Of a stretch of DNA of 64,000 nt, positions 1 to 10,071 are shown piece by piece. The notes beneath the pieces were generated by a model. The model ran no database searches. It had not been told where the DNA came from and saw only the letters and a program-made list of their open reading frames with translations. The first letter of the stretch is position 1. The number at the start of each line of letters is the position of its first letter. Source of the DNA: Sphingomonas taxi (lineage in GTDB: Bacteria; Pseudomonadota; Alphaproteobacteria; Sphingomonadales; Sphingomonadaceae); the NCBI RefSeq assembly GCF_000764535.1, contig NZ_CP009572.1:62001-126000 (forward strand), in the 5' to 3' direction. A program made the position numbers and the translations under genes.

Positions 1-1166
1 ACCGTGCCGATCTGACCGGCGATCACCGCCTGTGCCTGACCGTAATTGGCGCGGAAGCCCTCGGTGACCGGGGCGAGGCGGGTCAGCGGCGCGCCGTCGC
101 GATCGGCATATTGGCTGTCCGCACCGTGGATCCGCTGGCCGATGCCGATCAGCTCGGCGCTCCAGCCGGACCCGATCTCGAGGTGCGCGGTCGCCCGCCC
201 GCCCTCGATGCGGGTGCGATTGACGTCGGCGCGGCCGAGCAGCGGCTTGTCGATATAGCCGCCCTCGATCGCGTCGGTGGCGACGAGGCGCACGCCCAGC
301 CGGTCGGTGACGACGGGCACGTTCAGCACCGCCTGCGCGTCCAGCCCCGGACCGCCATGCATCGTCGCCGACGTGCCGACCACCACCGATCCCACGGCAC
401 GGTCCAGCGCGACCGGATTGGGCACCAGCCGGATCAGCCCGCCGAGCGATCCGGCGCCGTAGAGCGTGCCCTGCGGGCCTTCCAATACCTCCACCGCCGC
501 GAGATCGGCGAGGCGCAGGTCGGGATCGGGTGCGTTGTAGCTGAGACGCAGGTCGCCGTAATATTGGCCGACCGTCGCCTGGGTCGGACCGGTGAAGCTC
601 GAATCGGCGATGCCGCGGATGAACAGCTTGTTCCGGCCGGCGCCGAGATAGGTCGAGGTCACGCTGGTCAGCCGCTGGACGAGGCGATCCGTGCCGCCGG
701 CACCGCCGCGCTCCAGCTCGCCGCCCGGGATGCTCGAGACCTGGCCAGCGAAATTGTCCTGGGTCGTATCGCGCTTGCTGGCGGTGACGACGATGTCGCC
801 GTCGGGCTGCGGCGCGGGGGGTGGCGGCGACGGGGGCTTCGGGCGGGGCAGCGGACGGGGTGCGGCGGGCGGCGCGGGGCGCAGCCGCCAGCTCTGCGCG
901 CCGATCGGCTCGACCTGCGCATGCGCGCGCGCGGCGATCGCGGCGAGCGCCGCCTTGGCCGACAACCGTCCGCGCAATGCGGGGACCGCGCGCGACCAGA
1001 GCGATGCGTCGGGCACGACGATGCTGATCCGGGCCTGACGGCCGAGCGCGGTCACCTGTTGCCCGACGGTGCCGCCGGGCAGGTTGATCGACAGGGTCTC
1101 GGCGCGAACCGCGGGCGAGACGAGGAGCAGCGCGCAGGCGGCGATGCCGCTCGTCCCGCGCCTCAC
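1..1166 (-). CDS. TonB-dependent receptor with STN signalling domain (partial, C-terminus beyond window)
   Basis: Outer-membrane active transporter of the FecA-like transducing class. The visible part starts with a GTG at 1166 and a signal peptide (GIAACALLLVSPAVRAE). A secretin/TonB short N-terminal domain follows at about residues 23-75, then a Pro-rich linker, the TonB box DIVVTASKR, and a plug domain with the typical NKLFIRGI and VEVLEGPQGTLYGAGSLGG stretches. The GTG overlaps the TGA of the upstream fecR-like gene (GTGA), so the two are probably translationally coupled. Known of the family: the STN domain contacts FecR in the periplasm and relays ligand occupancy to the ECF sigma factor. 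The substrate cannot be told; the barrel lies outside the window. Confidence 0.9.
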   Translation of the reverse strand, partial: MRRGTSGIAACALLLVSPAVRAETLSINLPGGTVGQQVTALGRQARISIVVPDASLWSRAVPALRGRLSAKAALAAIAARAHAQVEPIGAQSWRLRPAPPAAPRPLPRPKPPSPPPPAPQPDGDIVVTASKRDTTQDNFAGQVSSIPGGELERGGAGGTDRLVQRLTSVTSTYLGAGRNKLFIRGIADSSFTGPTQATVGQYYGDLRLSYNAPDPDLRLADLAAVEVLEGPQGTLYGAGSLGGLIRLVPNPVALDRAVGSVVVGTSATMHGGPGLDAQAVLNVPVVTDRLGVRLVATDAIEGGYIDKPLLGRADVNRTRIEGGRATAHLEIGSGWSAELIGIGQRIHGADSQYADRDGAPLTRLAPVTEGFRANYGQAQAVIAGQIGT

Positions 1167-2119
1167 CGAGGCAGATCCAGCGTCCAACCGTCGCCGTTAC
1201 GCCGCACGCTGACGTCCAGAAGCGCCGCGAGCAGCGTCGGGTCGTTGCGGAACGCGTGCGTCTCCAGCGTGCCGTTGAAGATCCGGGTGGCGACCGCCGG
1301 CGCGGCGGTGATGCGCCAGCCGAGCTGCCGCGACAGGTCTTCGGCGACCTCCGCCATCGTCGCGCCGTCATAGGCGAGGCGGCCGTCGCGCCAGGCGCCG
1401 ACATCGGCGACGTCCGTCCGCGTCCGCCGCAACGTGTCGCCATCGGCGACGACCCCCTGACCGGGGTCGAGGCGGAGCGCAGCGCCTTTGGGGTCGACCA
1501 TCACCGCGCCTTCGCCGACCGCGACCTGCTTGCGCGCGCCCAGCACCCGCACGTCGAACACGGTGCCGAGATCGGTCAGCGCAAGGCCACCGACATCGAC
1601 GTGGAACGGCGCGCCGGCGTCGTGGCGCACCCGGAACAGCGCCTCGCCCGCCTCGACGGTGGCGCGACGCGGCCGGGCCCGATCGAGCCGGACGCGCGAC
1701 CCGCCGGCCAGTTCGATGCTGCTGCCTTCGGCAAGCGCGATGCTGCGCCGTTCACCCGCCATGGTGGCGATCGTATAGGATCGATCCTGTTCGCGCCAAA
1801 AACCGAAACCGAACAATCCGACCAGCACGACGGCGACGGCGAGCCAGATGCCGCGTGCCGGCCGCTGCACAGGCTCGGCAATGACCGGCTCGGGATCATT
1901 CGCGGCGGGTGGCGGCGTCGGGACGGTCCGCGCGACGCTTTCGGTCGCGGCGGCCAGAGCGGCGACCGCGCGATCGTACAGCTCCGCATGCCCCGCGTCC
2001 GCTTCGAGCCAGTGCGTGAAGGCGTCCCAATCGGCATCGGGCTCGGCCATCCGCAGCGCCCAGTCCAAGGCGACGCCGTCGACGGCATGTCCTGCGGCGC
2101 CCGGTCCGAACGCGCTCAT
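1163..2119 (-). CDS. FecR family anti-sigma/sensor protein
   Basis: Inner-membrane signal transducer, 318 aa. The N-terminal cytoplasmic part (residues 15-50, [21 protein letters not shown]) matches the sigma-binding FecR N-terminal domain. One membrane segment (about 90-108, [17 protein letters not shown]) is followed by the periplasmic FecR domain (about 115-210) and a C-terminal secretin-like region ([18 protein letters not shown]) that would meet the receptor STN domain. Its ATG overlaps the sigma-factor stop (ATGA) and its stop overlaps the receptor GTG, so sigma factor, FecR and receptor form one coupled operon. Expected role: hold the sigma factor until the receptor reports substrate. 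Confidence 0.92.
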   Translation of the reverse strand: MSAFGPGAAGHAVDGVALDWALRMAEPDADWDAFTHWLEADAGHAELYDRAVAALAAATESVARTVPTPPPAANDPEPVIAEPVQRPARGIWLAVAVVLVGLFGFGFWREQDRSYTIATMAGERRSIALAEGSSIELAGGSRVRLDRARPRRATVEAGEALFRVRHDAGAPFHVDVGGLALTDLGTVFDVRVLGARKQVAVGEGAVMVDPKGAALRLDPGQGVVADGDTLRRTRTDVADVGAWRDGRLAYDGATMAEVAEDLSRQLGWRITAAPAVATRIFNGTLETHAFRNDPTLLAALLDVSVRRNGDGWTLDLPR

Positions 2120-2616
2120 CGTATCTCACCCTTCAGCTTGACCAAGGCCCTGGTCACGTCGCGCAAATCGCTCTCCACCGTACTCAGGCTGATGCCGAGC
2201 TCCGCAGCGATCACCCGTTGCGGCACCCCCTCGACGCGCGCCCGATGGAAGATCGTCGTCTTGCGATCGCCGAGGCTGCGCAGGAGCTGCGTGACCTTCG
2301 CCGCCTCCTGCCGCGCGCCGACCTCGCGTTCCGGGGTCGGGGCGGTCGCGGGATGATCCTGCTGTCCGTCGTGCCACGCCTGGTCGCGCCGTTCCGCCTG
2401 CCGCAGCGAGCGATAGCGGTCGATCATCAGCAGATCGGCGGCCCGATAGAGGTAGGCGACGGGATTGGCGATCGGTCCGTCGCTGCGCCCCGCCACCTTG
2501 AGCCAGAGGTCATGGACGAGATCCTCGGCAGCCTCGCCCGCACCACGTGCCCGGAGGAAACGAAGCAGCTTGTCACGATTGTCCAGATAGACTGCTTCAA
2601 GGCCGTTCGGCGGCAT
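2116..2616 (-). CDS. ECF RNA polymerase sigma factor, FecI-like
   Basis: 166 aa. Region 2 is seen in [14 protein letters not shown] and [19 protein letters not shown] (core polymerase and -10 recognition). Region 4 is the C-terminal helix-turn-helix, [21 protein letters not shown] longer in-frame reading extends upstream, but that part is the broken ynfA gene plus non-coding sequence, so the start at the ATG at 2614-2616 (MPPNGLEAV) is chosen; it gives the normal FecI length. It is first in the sigma-FecR-receptor operon and presumably drives it. Confidence 0.92.
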   Translation of the reverse strand: MPPNGLEAVYLDNRDKLLRFLRARGAGEAAEDLVHDLWLKVAGRSDGPIANPVAYLYRAADLLMIDRYRSLRQAERRDQAWHDGQQDHPATAPTPEREVGARQEAAKVTQLLRSLGDRKTTIFHRARVEGVPQRVIAAELGISLSTVESDLRDVTRALVKLKGEIR

Positions 2617-2927
2617 GGTGTGACGGGTCGTCCGCGTTGGAAGATGCCGCTGTCTAATCGGAGAGGCCTGGCAGGAGAAGCCATGTTTGCCGTGGTCCGC
2701 TCCGGTACGCGGGGGAGAGACGTCATCGGCGGTGTCGTCCAGCGGGGGAACGCACCTGTCCGCCGCGCAAGCCGCGATCGGCCGCGCCTCGTCCCATTCA
2801 TCCGTCCTGTCTTGCAGACCCTCGTCGAGGCGCATTGTCGGTCTTTCCCGGTCTTTAGCAACCGAGACGGAGTCGGACGGGCAAACCCTTGGAGCCGCCG
2901 GCCTTGCCCCCTCGCAGAAGGCTGCGG
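2617..2927. other. Intergenic, 311 bases
   Basis: Lies between the broken ynfA gene and the sigma factor. Open frames exist on both strands but none has recognisable protein character. It should hold the promoter of the sigma-FecR-receptor operon (minus strand); I cannot point to a convincing -35/-10 pair. Confidence 0.4.
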
Positions 2928-3261
2928 TCAGGTCCCGGACGCGACGCGTGGTCCGCAATAGATGATCGCGGCGCCGGCAAGGCACACGCACGCCCCCAGG
3001 ACGTCCCAGCGATCCGGCTTCGTGCCTTCGGCGAGCCACAGCCAGACGACCGCCGATGCGATGTAGACGCCGCCATAAGGCAGCATAGGCGCGCCCCGCC
3101 TGCGCCATGGCTGGCAGCGTGAGCAGAGAGGCGAACAGGCATAGTGACAGCAGGCCCGGGACGACCCACCACATCGATCTGCCGAGGCGCAACCAGGCCC
3201 AGAAGGCGAAGCATCCGGCGATTTCGGCCAGCGCTGCCGCAAGGAATGCAAAGGCCGTCAT
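2928..3261 (-). pseudogene. ynfA: UPF0060/YnfA small membrane protein, broken by a one-base frameshift
   Basis: Four-helix inner-membrane protein of the YnfA/UPF0060 family (about 108 aa). The first half reads [20 protein letters not shown], then [13 protein letters not shown] and [15 protein letters not shown]. The second half, [18 protein letters not shown] onward through [19 protein letters not shown], is in a different minus-strand frame. Removing one A/T at 3077-3078 (plus-strand CATAAGG) joins them at exactly the family's conserved AYGGVY motif and gives 110 aa. The rest of the gene looks intact, so this is either a very recent inactivation or a base-calling error. A start at 3279 is also possible. 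Confidence 0.85.
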
Positions 3262-3298
3262 CGTTGCGTTCGCGCTCATGGCAAAGGCCTCCGGTGGC

Positions 3299-4825
3299 CT
3301 ATGCGGGGCCGCGCCGCCCGAACCGCCGCCCGATCTGCGACAGCCGGTCGACCACCATGCTCTCCGGCCCCTCGGGACGGCCGACCGCCGCCCAGGAGCC
3401 GAGCAGGATCGCGCCGTAGACCGATGCGCCGAGCACGACGGTGCCGATCACCGCGACCAGCGACAGCGACTGGCGCATCGCATCGGGGAGCAGCAGGATC
3501 GCTGCGGCCATGCCGGCGGTGGCGAGCGCGATCCGCCACGGCGCGAGCACTTGCGCGACGATGCCGAGGCCGACGAGCTTGCGGACATAGCCCATCGTCA
3601 CCAGCATCATCGTCGCATTGGTGAGGACCCGGCCGATCACCGCGCCCATAACGCCATAATACCAGATCAGCGCCACCAGCACCGGCAGCTTGATGACGAT
3701 CTCGACGAGGCGCTGGCGCAGGAAGATCGAGGTGCGGCCCATCGCCATCGCCATCGGATCGAGCGGCGAGACCCAGACGACGAACACCGGCGCGAGCGCG
3801 AGCCAGCGCAGCATCGGGATCGACGAGATCCAGTTGCCGCCGAGCACCACCGGCACGACCTGATCGGCGACGAGGCTGAGCCCGATCATGCCCGGCGCGG
3901 CGATGGTCAGCAGCGTCTGCGAGATGCGCAGATAGGCGCGCGCCATCCGCTCGCGCGAATCCTTGAGCGTCACGAAGCCGGCCATCAGCGGCCGCATCGC
4001 CGGCGTCACCAATACCTGTTCGGGCACCGACGACAGATCCGCCGCCATCGAGAAATGGCCGAGGTCGCCTTTGCTGATGAAGCGACCGAGGATCAGCTTG
4101 TCCGACTGCCAGCTCAGCGCGGCGAGCGCCTGCGCGAGGCTCGCCCAGCCGAGGAAGCCGGCGAAGCTGCGCCATTGTGACAGGCCGAGCCGCGGCCGGA
4201 ACGGCGCAAAGCAATAGGATTGCACCATGCTGGCGAGCGGCGTGACGACGGTGCCCGCGGCGATCGCCCAGTAACTGTGGGTGGTGATCGCGAGCACGAC
4301 CGCGACCGAGAAGCCGAACACCTTGCTGACGATCTCGATCACGAGATCGCGGCGGAAGTCGATGCGGCGGGCATATTGCACCATCGCCGGGCTCTGCAGC
4401 CCGCGCGCGATCGGCGACAGCGCGAGGAACAGGATCAGCGGCACCAGTCGCGGATCGGCATAGGCCCAGGAGAAGGGAAAGGCGGCGCCGGCGATGACGA
4501 TGGCGAGGATCGCGCCGCGGATCACGCCGATGGTGAAGGCGGTGTCGAGATGGCTGCGGCCGATCTGGTCGAGCCGGACCAGCGACTGGACGATCGGCAG
4601 TTCGGACACCGCCTCGACGATGAAGATCAGCGTCATCGCCACCGAGATCAGGCCGAAATCCTGCGGCGACAGCGTCCGCGCGAGCACGATCAGCGTGGTG
4701 AAGTCGATGCCGCGCGCCATCAGCCGCGAGGCCATCAGCCACGCCACGCTGCCCGCCGTCCGGCTGCCAACCCCCGGCCCACGCTCTGGTCCGGCCCCTG
4801 GACCGCCCCCTGACTTGTCCGTCAT
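3299..4825 (-). CDS. Polysaccharide flippase, MOP/Wzx type (copy 1)
   Basis: Inner-membrane flippase for lipid-linked oligosaccharide, 508 aa from [10 protein letters not shown] at 4825; an extension to 4906 is possible but is low-complexity. About 12-14 hydrophobic helices are visible, starting at [19 protein letters not shown]. The segment [20 protein letters not shown] is typical of the Polysacc_synt family (RfbX/GumJ relatives). Its N-terminal half is clearly paralogous to the flippase part of 14291-16237 ([28 protein letters not shown]). It closes the left side of the EPS locus, and the GT8-like gene lies upstream on the same strand after about 100 bases. Confidence 0.9.
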   Translation of the reverse strand: MTDKSGGGPGAGPERGPGVGSRTAGSVAWLMASRLMARGIDFTTLIVLARTLSPQDFGLISVAMTLIFIVEAVSELPIVQSLVRLDQIGRSHLDTAFTIGVIRGAILAIVIAGAAFPFSWAYADPRLVPLILFLALSPIARGLQSPAMVQYARRIDFRRDLVIEIVSKVFGFSVAVVLAITTHSYWAIAAGTVVTPLASMVQSYCFAPFRPRLGLSQWRSFAGFLGWASLAQALAALSWQSDKLILGRFISKGDLGHFSMAADLSSVPEQVLVTPAMRPLMAGFVTLKDSRERMARAYLRISQTLLTIAAPGMIGLSLVADQVVPVVLGGNWISSIPMLRWLALAPVFVVWVSPLDPMAMAMGRTSIFLRQRLVEIVIKLPVLVALIWYYGVMGAVIGRVLTNATMMLVTMGYVRKLVGLGIVAQVLAPWRIALATAGMAAAILLLPDAMRQSLSLVAVIGTVVLGASVYGAILLGSWAAVGRPEGPESMVVDRLSQIGRRFGRRGPA

Positions 4826-4921
4826 CGCCGCAATGCCACCCTTATCATCCAGTGCCGGCCCGCTCCCCGCAGCCCCGGCGGCCGCCCGGCGATCGGGGCG
4901 GCGCACGTCGGCGCGTCCTAC

Positions 4922-5950
4922 TCAATCGCGTGGCGTGAAAAAAGTCCTGTGCAGGAAGCGCTTGAGCAGCACCGCCTGCCAGCGGTGCTCGGCCGCCTCC
5001 TTGGCCGCCTTGGCCATCCGTCGCGCCCGCATCCGCACCGACGTGGTGAGATATTTAGGGTCGATGTTCCGGCTAGAATCGATCCGGAGATATTTGGCGA
5101 AATACGGATAGTCCTTGAGGAAATCGACATAGACCTGGCGGTGGCTCGGGTCCCACGGTCCGTTGGTGGTGTTCCACGGTTTGACCGGGCCGGTGAAATG
5201 GACGATCCGCGGCCCGAGCGAGCGATCGAGATCGGCGAGCCGGAACCAGGTCGAATAATTGTAGCGCGGATGCATCATCTCGCGCTGCGACCCGACCACC
5301 GCGTTGAGCGCGCTCTGGTCGTGATGCTTGCAGCGTTCGGGGTTCTCGGCGAGGAAGCGCAGCGCCTGCGTCGTGAACGTCCGCCACGCCTCGCGCTGTG
5401 CCATCATCACGCCGGCGTTGAAATAATCCGCGACCCGGTCGATGCCGATACCCTTCAGATAGGATTGCGGATTGGCGTAGCGGCCGCCGTTGTCGAGCCG
5501 GTCGGCCCCCGCCAGCAACGTGCCCGGCGGGCAGTCGTGCGCGATCAGCGGCGCGACCGGGCCGACGATCTGGACGTCGCCGTCGATATAGATGACCGTC
5601 TCATATTGCGCCGGGATCTCCGCCTCGACCGCGAGCCGGCCCAGGGTCGAGCTCGGGCAGTGCAGGTCGGGCAGGCGGTCGACGCTGTCGGGGATGAAGC
5701 GACGGCTGTCGAGGAAGCGGAAGTTGAACCGCGCCCCGCCGAGCGCCGCCTGGATCGCCGCCTGTTCCTCGTCGGGGATGTCGATCAGATAGATGATGAT
5801 GTCGGCGATCGCGACGACATCGGGCTGCGCGGCGAGCTGCGAGGCGGCGATCATCGCTTGGCCGACATAGCCGCGGTCGCTCACGAAGGTGATGACCCGG
5901 GTGATCCCCGGCCTGTCACACTCGGGTGTCCCCAGGGTTAGCTTGTTCAC
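4922..5950 (-). CDS. Glycosyltransferase, family-8-like
   Basis: Cytoplasmic retaining-type sugar transferase, 342 aa. Evidence is a GT-A fold with the metal-binding DxD in ETVIYIDGDVQIVGPVAPL, the hydrophobic strand VITFVSDRGYVGQA at the N-terminus, FNAGVMMAQREAW, and KHHDQSALNAVVG followed by HFTGPVKPW, all typical of GT8 (LgtC/glycogenin relatives). The start chosen is the GTG at 5948-5950 because GGAG lies six to seven bases before it; an ATG at 5998 in the same frame has no such site. It is divergent from the polymerase gene at 6260. Donor sugar unknown; UDP-Gal or UDP-Glc is usual for the family. Confidence 0.85.
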   Translation of the reverse strand: MNKLTLGTPECDRPGITRVITFVSDRGYVGQAMIAASQLAAQPDVVAIADIIIYLIDIPDEEQAAIQAALGGARFNFRFLDSRRFIPDSVDRLPDLHCPSSTLGRLAVEAEIPAQYETVIYIDGDVQIVGPVAPLIAHDCPPGTLLAGADRLDNGGRYANPQSYLKGIGIDRVADYFNAGVMMAQREAWRTFTTQALRFLAENPERCKHHDQSALNAVVGSQREMMHPRYNYSTWFRLADLDRSLGPRIVHFTGPVKPWNTTNGPWDPSHRQVYVDFLKDYPYFAKYLRIDSSRNIDPKYLTTSVRMRARRMAKAAKEAAEHRWQAVLLKRFLHRTFFTPRD

Positions 5951-6259
5951 CGGTACACTCCTGACTGGCGCATCGGGCCGGCGCCGGGCCGACCTCACGT
6001 CGCGACCAGCATGGCACGACGGGCATCCCGCGGCGCGCCGCGTTCATGTCCCCCTATGGTCGACGCAGGTCAATAATTAGTAAGCGCCCGTTTTGGCACG
6101 GGTTCGGCCCACGAGGATAGCCTTGGGCGACAGGCGATGCTACGGTTTTGTTGCCTGCTATCAGGTCGACGGACGGTGCGCGTCCATCGTGCGACGGCGT
6201 CGCCTTCTTCGGGAAGGGTGCGGTCAGGCGATGGTCCCGCGCCCCGATAAGGGTCTGCA
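5951..6259. other. Divergent promoter region between glycosyltransferase and polymerase
   Basis: 309 bases between two divergent EPS genes. It contains an AT-rich patch (6071-6083) followed by CGCCCGTTTTGG (6085-6096), whose exact reverse complement recurs at 9982-9993 upstream of the GT2 gene. No coding frame is supported. Confidence 0.4.
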
Positions 6260-7669
6260 ATGGTCGTTCTAGCAATCTTCTGGCTGTTGTTCTTCGCCGC
6301 GGCGGTGTCGGGTATCCGCTGGACGCTGTATCTGTTCTTCGCCAGCCTCGCTTTCGGCTCGCTCGCCATCCTGCCCGTCAACCTGACCGGCGGTACCACC
6401 TTTCTGCCGCACACCGCCTGTTCGGCGTTGCTCTGCATCCGCTCGTTCATCGCCTGCCGCAAACCGCACCTGCTGATCGACGGGCTGCTCGACTATAACA
6501 AGCTCGGCCTGCTCACCGCCTTCATCGTCTACGGGCTGATGGTCACCTATACCGCGCCGTTCCTGTTCCACGGTGCGCCGATCATGGGGCTCAACAACAT
6601 CACGCGCAGCCCGCTGGGCTTCGGCTCGGGCAACATCACCCAGCCGCTCTACCTGCTCGCCGCCTTCGCGATCACCATCTCTATCTACCAGCTGCTGCTG
6701 CAGACCGACACGCGGCGCATGGTCTATCAGGCGATCTTCGTCGGTGGCGCGATGGCGCTCATCGCCGGGATGATCGACATGGCGACCGCGGGTTCGGGCA
6801 TGCTCGCGCCGCTGCGCACCGCGACCTATGTCATCATGGATGGCGACGACGTCGGCGGCATGCGCCGCGTCATCGGCTTCAACACCGAAGCCTCGGCCTA
6901 TGGCGCGCTGGTGCTGTCGTTCGGTGCCATCATCTACTTCACGCGGATCGGCGAGGCGCTGGGCGGCATCTATGCCAAGATCCAGACGCCGATGGCGCTC
7001 GCGTTGATCGCGTTCACCGTGCTGTCGACCTCGTCTGCCGCCTTCCTGGGACTGGGTATCCTCGGCGTCTTCGCGGTCGTCGCCAACGTCATGGCATTGC
7101 GCCATCCCGCCGACGAGAAGCGGGCATTGATCCAGCTGCTCGTCATCGGCGCCGCGGGGCTGATCGTCGCGGCGCTGGTGGTGGCGACGCCGAGCATGTT
7201 CAACGGCGCGGTCGAACTCGTCGACAGCCTGATCTTCAAGAAGACGTCGAGTAGCTCCTATTCGGAGCGCAGCAGCTGGAACCTCGTCAGCCTCGAAGGC
7301 CTGGTCGCCACCGGCGGCTATGGCGTCGGCGTCGGATCGACCCGCGCATCGAGCTGGCCGGTCGCCGTGCTGAGCAGCACCGGCGTCATCGGCGGCCTGC
7401 TGATGGCGCTGTTCTTCCTGCGGCTGCTGACGCTGAGCCTGCGCAATGCCAGCGACGAGATCCGCCGGGTAGTGATCGGTGCGCGCTACAGCCTCGCGGT
7501 CTGTCTCGTCCCCAGCGCGGTGGCGGGCACGCTGGTCGATTTCGGCGCGTTCAACGCGACGCTGTTCGCGATCACCACCGCGCTGCCGACGCTGATCCCG
7601 GTGGCGACGCGCCGGCGACGCGTGCCGCGGGCGCCGCGCGTGCAGGCCAATGCCGTGGCGCAGCGTTGA
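6260..7669 (+). CDS. Polytopic EPS repeat-unit polymerase (Wzy/GelG-like)
   Basis: 469 aa integral membrane protein with roughly a dozen hydrophobic segments (for example VVLAIFWLLFFAAAVSGI, MALALIAFTVLSTSSAAFLG, LLVIGAAGLIVAALVVA). A large periplasmic loop sits around residues 325-365 (SLIFKKTSSSSYSERSSWN), followed by GGYGVGVGSTRASSW, a layout usual in Wzy polymerases. Primary sequence in this family is weakly conserved, so the call rests on topology and on its place among glycosyltransferases and flippases. It would polymerise flipped repeat units in the periplasm. Confidence 0.75.
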   Translation: MVVLAIFWLLFFAAAVSGIRWTLYLFFASLAFGSLAILPVNLTGGTTFLPHTACSALLCIRSFIACRKPHLLIDGLLDYNKLGLLTAFIVYGLMVTYTAPFLFHGAPIMGLNNITRSPLGFGSGNITQPLYLLAAFAITISIYQLLLQTDTRRMVYQAIFVGGAMALIAGMIDMATAGSGMLAPLRTATYVIMDGDDVGGMRRVIGFNTEASAYGALVLSFGAIIYFTRIGEALGGIYAKIQTPMALALIAFTVLSTSSAAFLGLGILGVFAVVANVMALRHPADEKRALIQLLVIGAAGLIVAALVVATPSMFNGAVELVDSLIFKKTSSSSYSERSSWNLVSLEGLVATGGYGVGVGSTRASSWPVAVLSSTGVIGGLLMALFFLRLLTLSLRNASDEIRRVVIGARYSLAVCLVPSAVAGTLVDFGAFNATLFAITTALPTLIPVATRRRRVPRAPRVQANAVAQR

Positions 7670-7812
7670 GGCCGGGCCGAGATACGGGTGGCGGCACCGC
7701 GCCGGGTGGCGCCGGTGTACATACCTGTTATCAACACCCGATCGTTAATCCTGTCCTGATCCGGGGTAATCCACCTTTGATCTCACGGCCGTAGCACAGG
7801 AAGATCCAACGC

Positions 7813-8811
7813 ATGAGCAGGCGCATTCTGGTAACCGGCGGGGCGGGATATATCGGTAGCCATACCTGCAAGGTGCTCGCGGCCGAGGGGTTCCTGCCCG
7901 TCACCTACGACAATCTCAGCCTGGGCGATCCGGCGCGCGTGCGCTGGGGACCGTTGGTCGAGGGCGACGTCCGCGATGCCGCTGCGGTCGCCCGCGCGAT
8001 CGCCGATCACGGCGCCGAGGGCGTGATTCATTTCGCCGCGGACGCCTATGTCGGCGAATCCGTCGCCGACCCTGCGCGCTATTACGACAATAACGTCGGC
8101 GGCATGATCGGCCTGCTCGCCGGCATGCGCACGGCAGGATGCGGCCGGATCGTCTTCTCGAGCACCTGCGCGGTCTATGGCGACCCGACGACGTTGCCGA
8201 TCTCCGAGGACACGATGCCGGCACCGGTCAATCCTTATGGCCGGACCAAGCTCATCGGCGAAGGGATGCTCACCGATTATGCCGCCGCCTACGGGCTCGA
8301 CTTCGTCGCGTTGCGCTATTTCAACGCGAGCGGCGCCGACCTCGACGGCGAGCTGGGCGAGGACCGCGAGTACGAACCGCATCTCATCCCGCGCGCGATC
8401 CTCCATTTGCTCGGCCATCTTCCCGATTTCCAGGTGTTCGGCAGCGACTTCCCGACCCCCGACGGCACCGCGATCCGCGACTATATCCATGTCGCCGACC
8501 TCGCCCGCGCGCACGTGCTGGCGGTGCAGCGGCTGCTCGCCGGCACCGGCGGCCGGCGCATCTTCAATCTCGGCTCGGGCGTCGGCCATTCGGTCGCCGA
8601 GGTGCTCGCCGCGATCGCCGCGGTGTCCGGCCGGCCGCTCGCCACCCCGACCGGCAACCGCCGCCCTGGCGACCCGCCGCAGCTCGTCGCCGACGTCGCG
8701 GTCGCGCGCGACGACCTCGGCTTCACCGCGCGCCATTCGGCCTTGCGCGACATCATCGTCTCGGCCTGGCAATGGCACGTAAAGACCCATCGCGAGGCCG
8801 TGTCATCCTGA
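7813..8811 (+). CDS. galE: UDP-glucose 4-epimerase
   Basis: Interconverts UDP-glucose and UDP-galactose in the cytosol. 332 aa, extended SDR fold: NAD-binding TGGAGYIGSH at residues 8-17, FSSTCAVYGDP carrying the catalytic Ser/Thr, the YGRTK proton-relay pair (YxxxK), RYFNASGAD, and IRDYIHVADLARAH near the C-terminus, all diagnostic of GalE. It is followed after 36 bases by the UDP-glucuronate decarboxylase. Supplies galactose donor for the EPS. Confidence 0.95.
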   Translation: MSRRILVTGGAGYIGSHTCKVLAAEGFLPVTYDNLSLGDPARVRWGPLVEGDVRDAAAVARAIADHGAEGVIHFAADAYVGESVADPARYYDNNVGGMIGLLAGMRTAGCGRIVFSSTCAVYGDPTTLPISEDTMPAPVNPYGRTKLIGEGMLTDYAAAYGLDFVALRYFNASGADLDGELGEDREYEPHLIPRAILHLLGHLPDFQVFGSDFPTPDGTAIRDYIHVADLARAHVLAVQRLLAGTGGRRIFNLGSGVGHSVAEVLAAIAAVSGRPLATPTGNRRPGDPPQLVADVAVARDDLGFTARHSALRDIIVSAWQWHVKTHREAVSS

Positions 8812-8847
8812 CGCCGGCCGCCTCCATCCGCTCCTCGGGGACCGATC

Positions 8848-9822
8848 ATGCATCTTGAGAAACGCATCCTCATCACGGGCGGCGCCGGCTTCCTCGGCTC
8901 GCATCTGTGCGACATGATGCTCGCCCGCGGCCATCGCGTCCTGTGCGTCGACAATTTCTTCACCGGCACGCAGCGCAACGTCGACCATCTGCGCGACAAT
9001 TCGCGCTTCGAGCTGATGCGCCACGACGTCAGCTTCCCGCTGTTCGTCGAGGTCGACGAGATCTACAATCTCGCCTGCCCGGCGAGCCCGATCCACTATC
9101 AGCGCGATCCGGTGCAGACCACCAAGGTCAGCGTCGTCGGCGCGATCAACATGCTCGGCCTCGCCAAGCGCACCAAGGCCAAGATCTTCCAGGCCTCGAC
9201 CTCGGAAGTCTATGGCGACCCCAGCGTCCACCCGCAGACCGAGGATTATTGGGGCAACGTCAACCCGATCGGCATCCGCTCCTGCTACGACGAGGGCAAG
9301 CGCTGCGCCGAGACCTTGTTCTTCGACTATCGCCGCCAGCACGGCCTGGCGATCAAGGTCGCGCGGATCTTCAACACCTACGGGCCGCGCATGCACCCCA
9401 ATGACGGGCGCGTCGTGTCGAGCTTCATCGTTCAGGCGTTGCGCGGGCAGGACATCACTATCTTCGGCTCGGGCGAGCAGACCCGGTCGTTCTGCTATGT
9501 CAGCGACCTGCTCGCCGGGTTCGTCTCGCTGATGGACACGCCGAACGACGTCACCGGCCCGATCAACATCGGCAATCCGGTCGAATTCACGATGCTGGAG
9601 CTGGCGACGCTGGTGATCGAGCTGACCGGCTCGCGCTCCAGGATCGTCCACATGCCGCTGCCCGCCGACGATCCGCGCCAGCGCCGCCCCGACATCACGC
9701 TGGCGCGCCAACAGCTCGACTGGGAGCCGAAGATCCAGTTGCGCGAGGGTCTCGAGAAGACGATCGCCTATTTCGACGCTCAGCTCGCCGGATACGCCCA
9801 GCACCAGCGGGCCGATCCATGA
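8848..9822 (+). CDS. uxs: UDP-glucuronate decarboxylase (UDP-xylose synthase)
   Basis: Converts UDP-glucuronate to UDP-xylose using bound NAD. 324 aa. Motifs: [13 protein letters not shown] at the N-terminus, [29 protein letters not shown] (the YxxxK of this subfamily), [19 protein letters not shown], and [16 protein letters not shown]. This set separates UXS from GalE and dTDP-glucose dehydratases. With the UDP-glucose dehydrogenase at 11180 it forms a complete UDP-Glc to UDP-GlcA to UDP-Xyl route, so xylose and/or glucuronate is expected in the polymer. Confidence 0.93.
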   Translation: MHLEKRILITGGAGFLGSHLCDMMLARGHRVLCVDNFFTGTQRNVDHLRDNSRFELMRHDVSFPLFVEVDEIYNLACPASPIHYQRDPVQTTKVSVVGAINMLGLAKRTKAKIFQASTSEVYGDPSVHPQTEDYWGNVNPIGIRSCYDEGKRCAETLFFDYRRQHGLAIKVARIFNTYGPRMHPNDGRVVSSFIVQALRGQDITIFGSGEQTRSFCYVSDLLAGFVSLMDTPNDVTGPINIGNPVEFTMLELATLVIELTGSRSRIVHMPLPADDPRQRRPDITLARQQLDWEPKIQLREGLEKTIAYFDAQLAGYAQHQRADP

Positions 9823-10071
9823 TAGGACGAAATCACCGTCGCCGTGGTGGCGTGACGCTTGCAAATCCCGCGCCGGCCATGCCATGGATCATCGCTTAGC
9901 CAGGCGACTTGAAGGTGTTGGTAATCATAGCATTACTACAACATGCAAGTTGCCGCGATCCAGCGAGCTAAACGGTTAGGACCAAAACGGGCGTGCGCAC
10001 GATAGACCAGTATGTATTGTGCCGGCCGCATGACGCGGGACTACATATCCGTCAGGAACGGGATCGCCGGC

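Noticed and set aside
111..1373. 420-codon plus-strand open frame
   Set aside because: Arg/Gly/Asp-rich mirror of the TonB receptor and FecR genes on the minus strand; no domain character. Such shadows are expected at high GC3.
2617..3279. N-terminal extension of the sigma factor to 387 aa
   Set aside because: The extension consists of the broken ynfA gene and non-coding DNA; ECF sigma factors of this type are about 165 aa.
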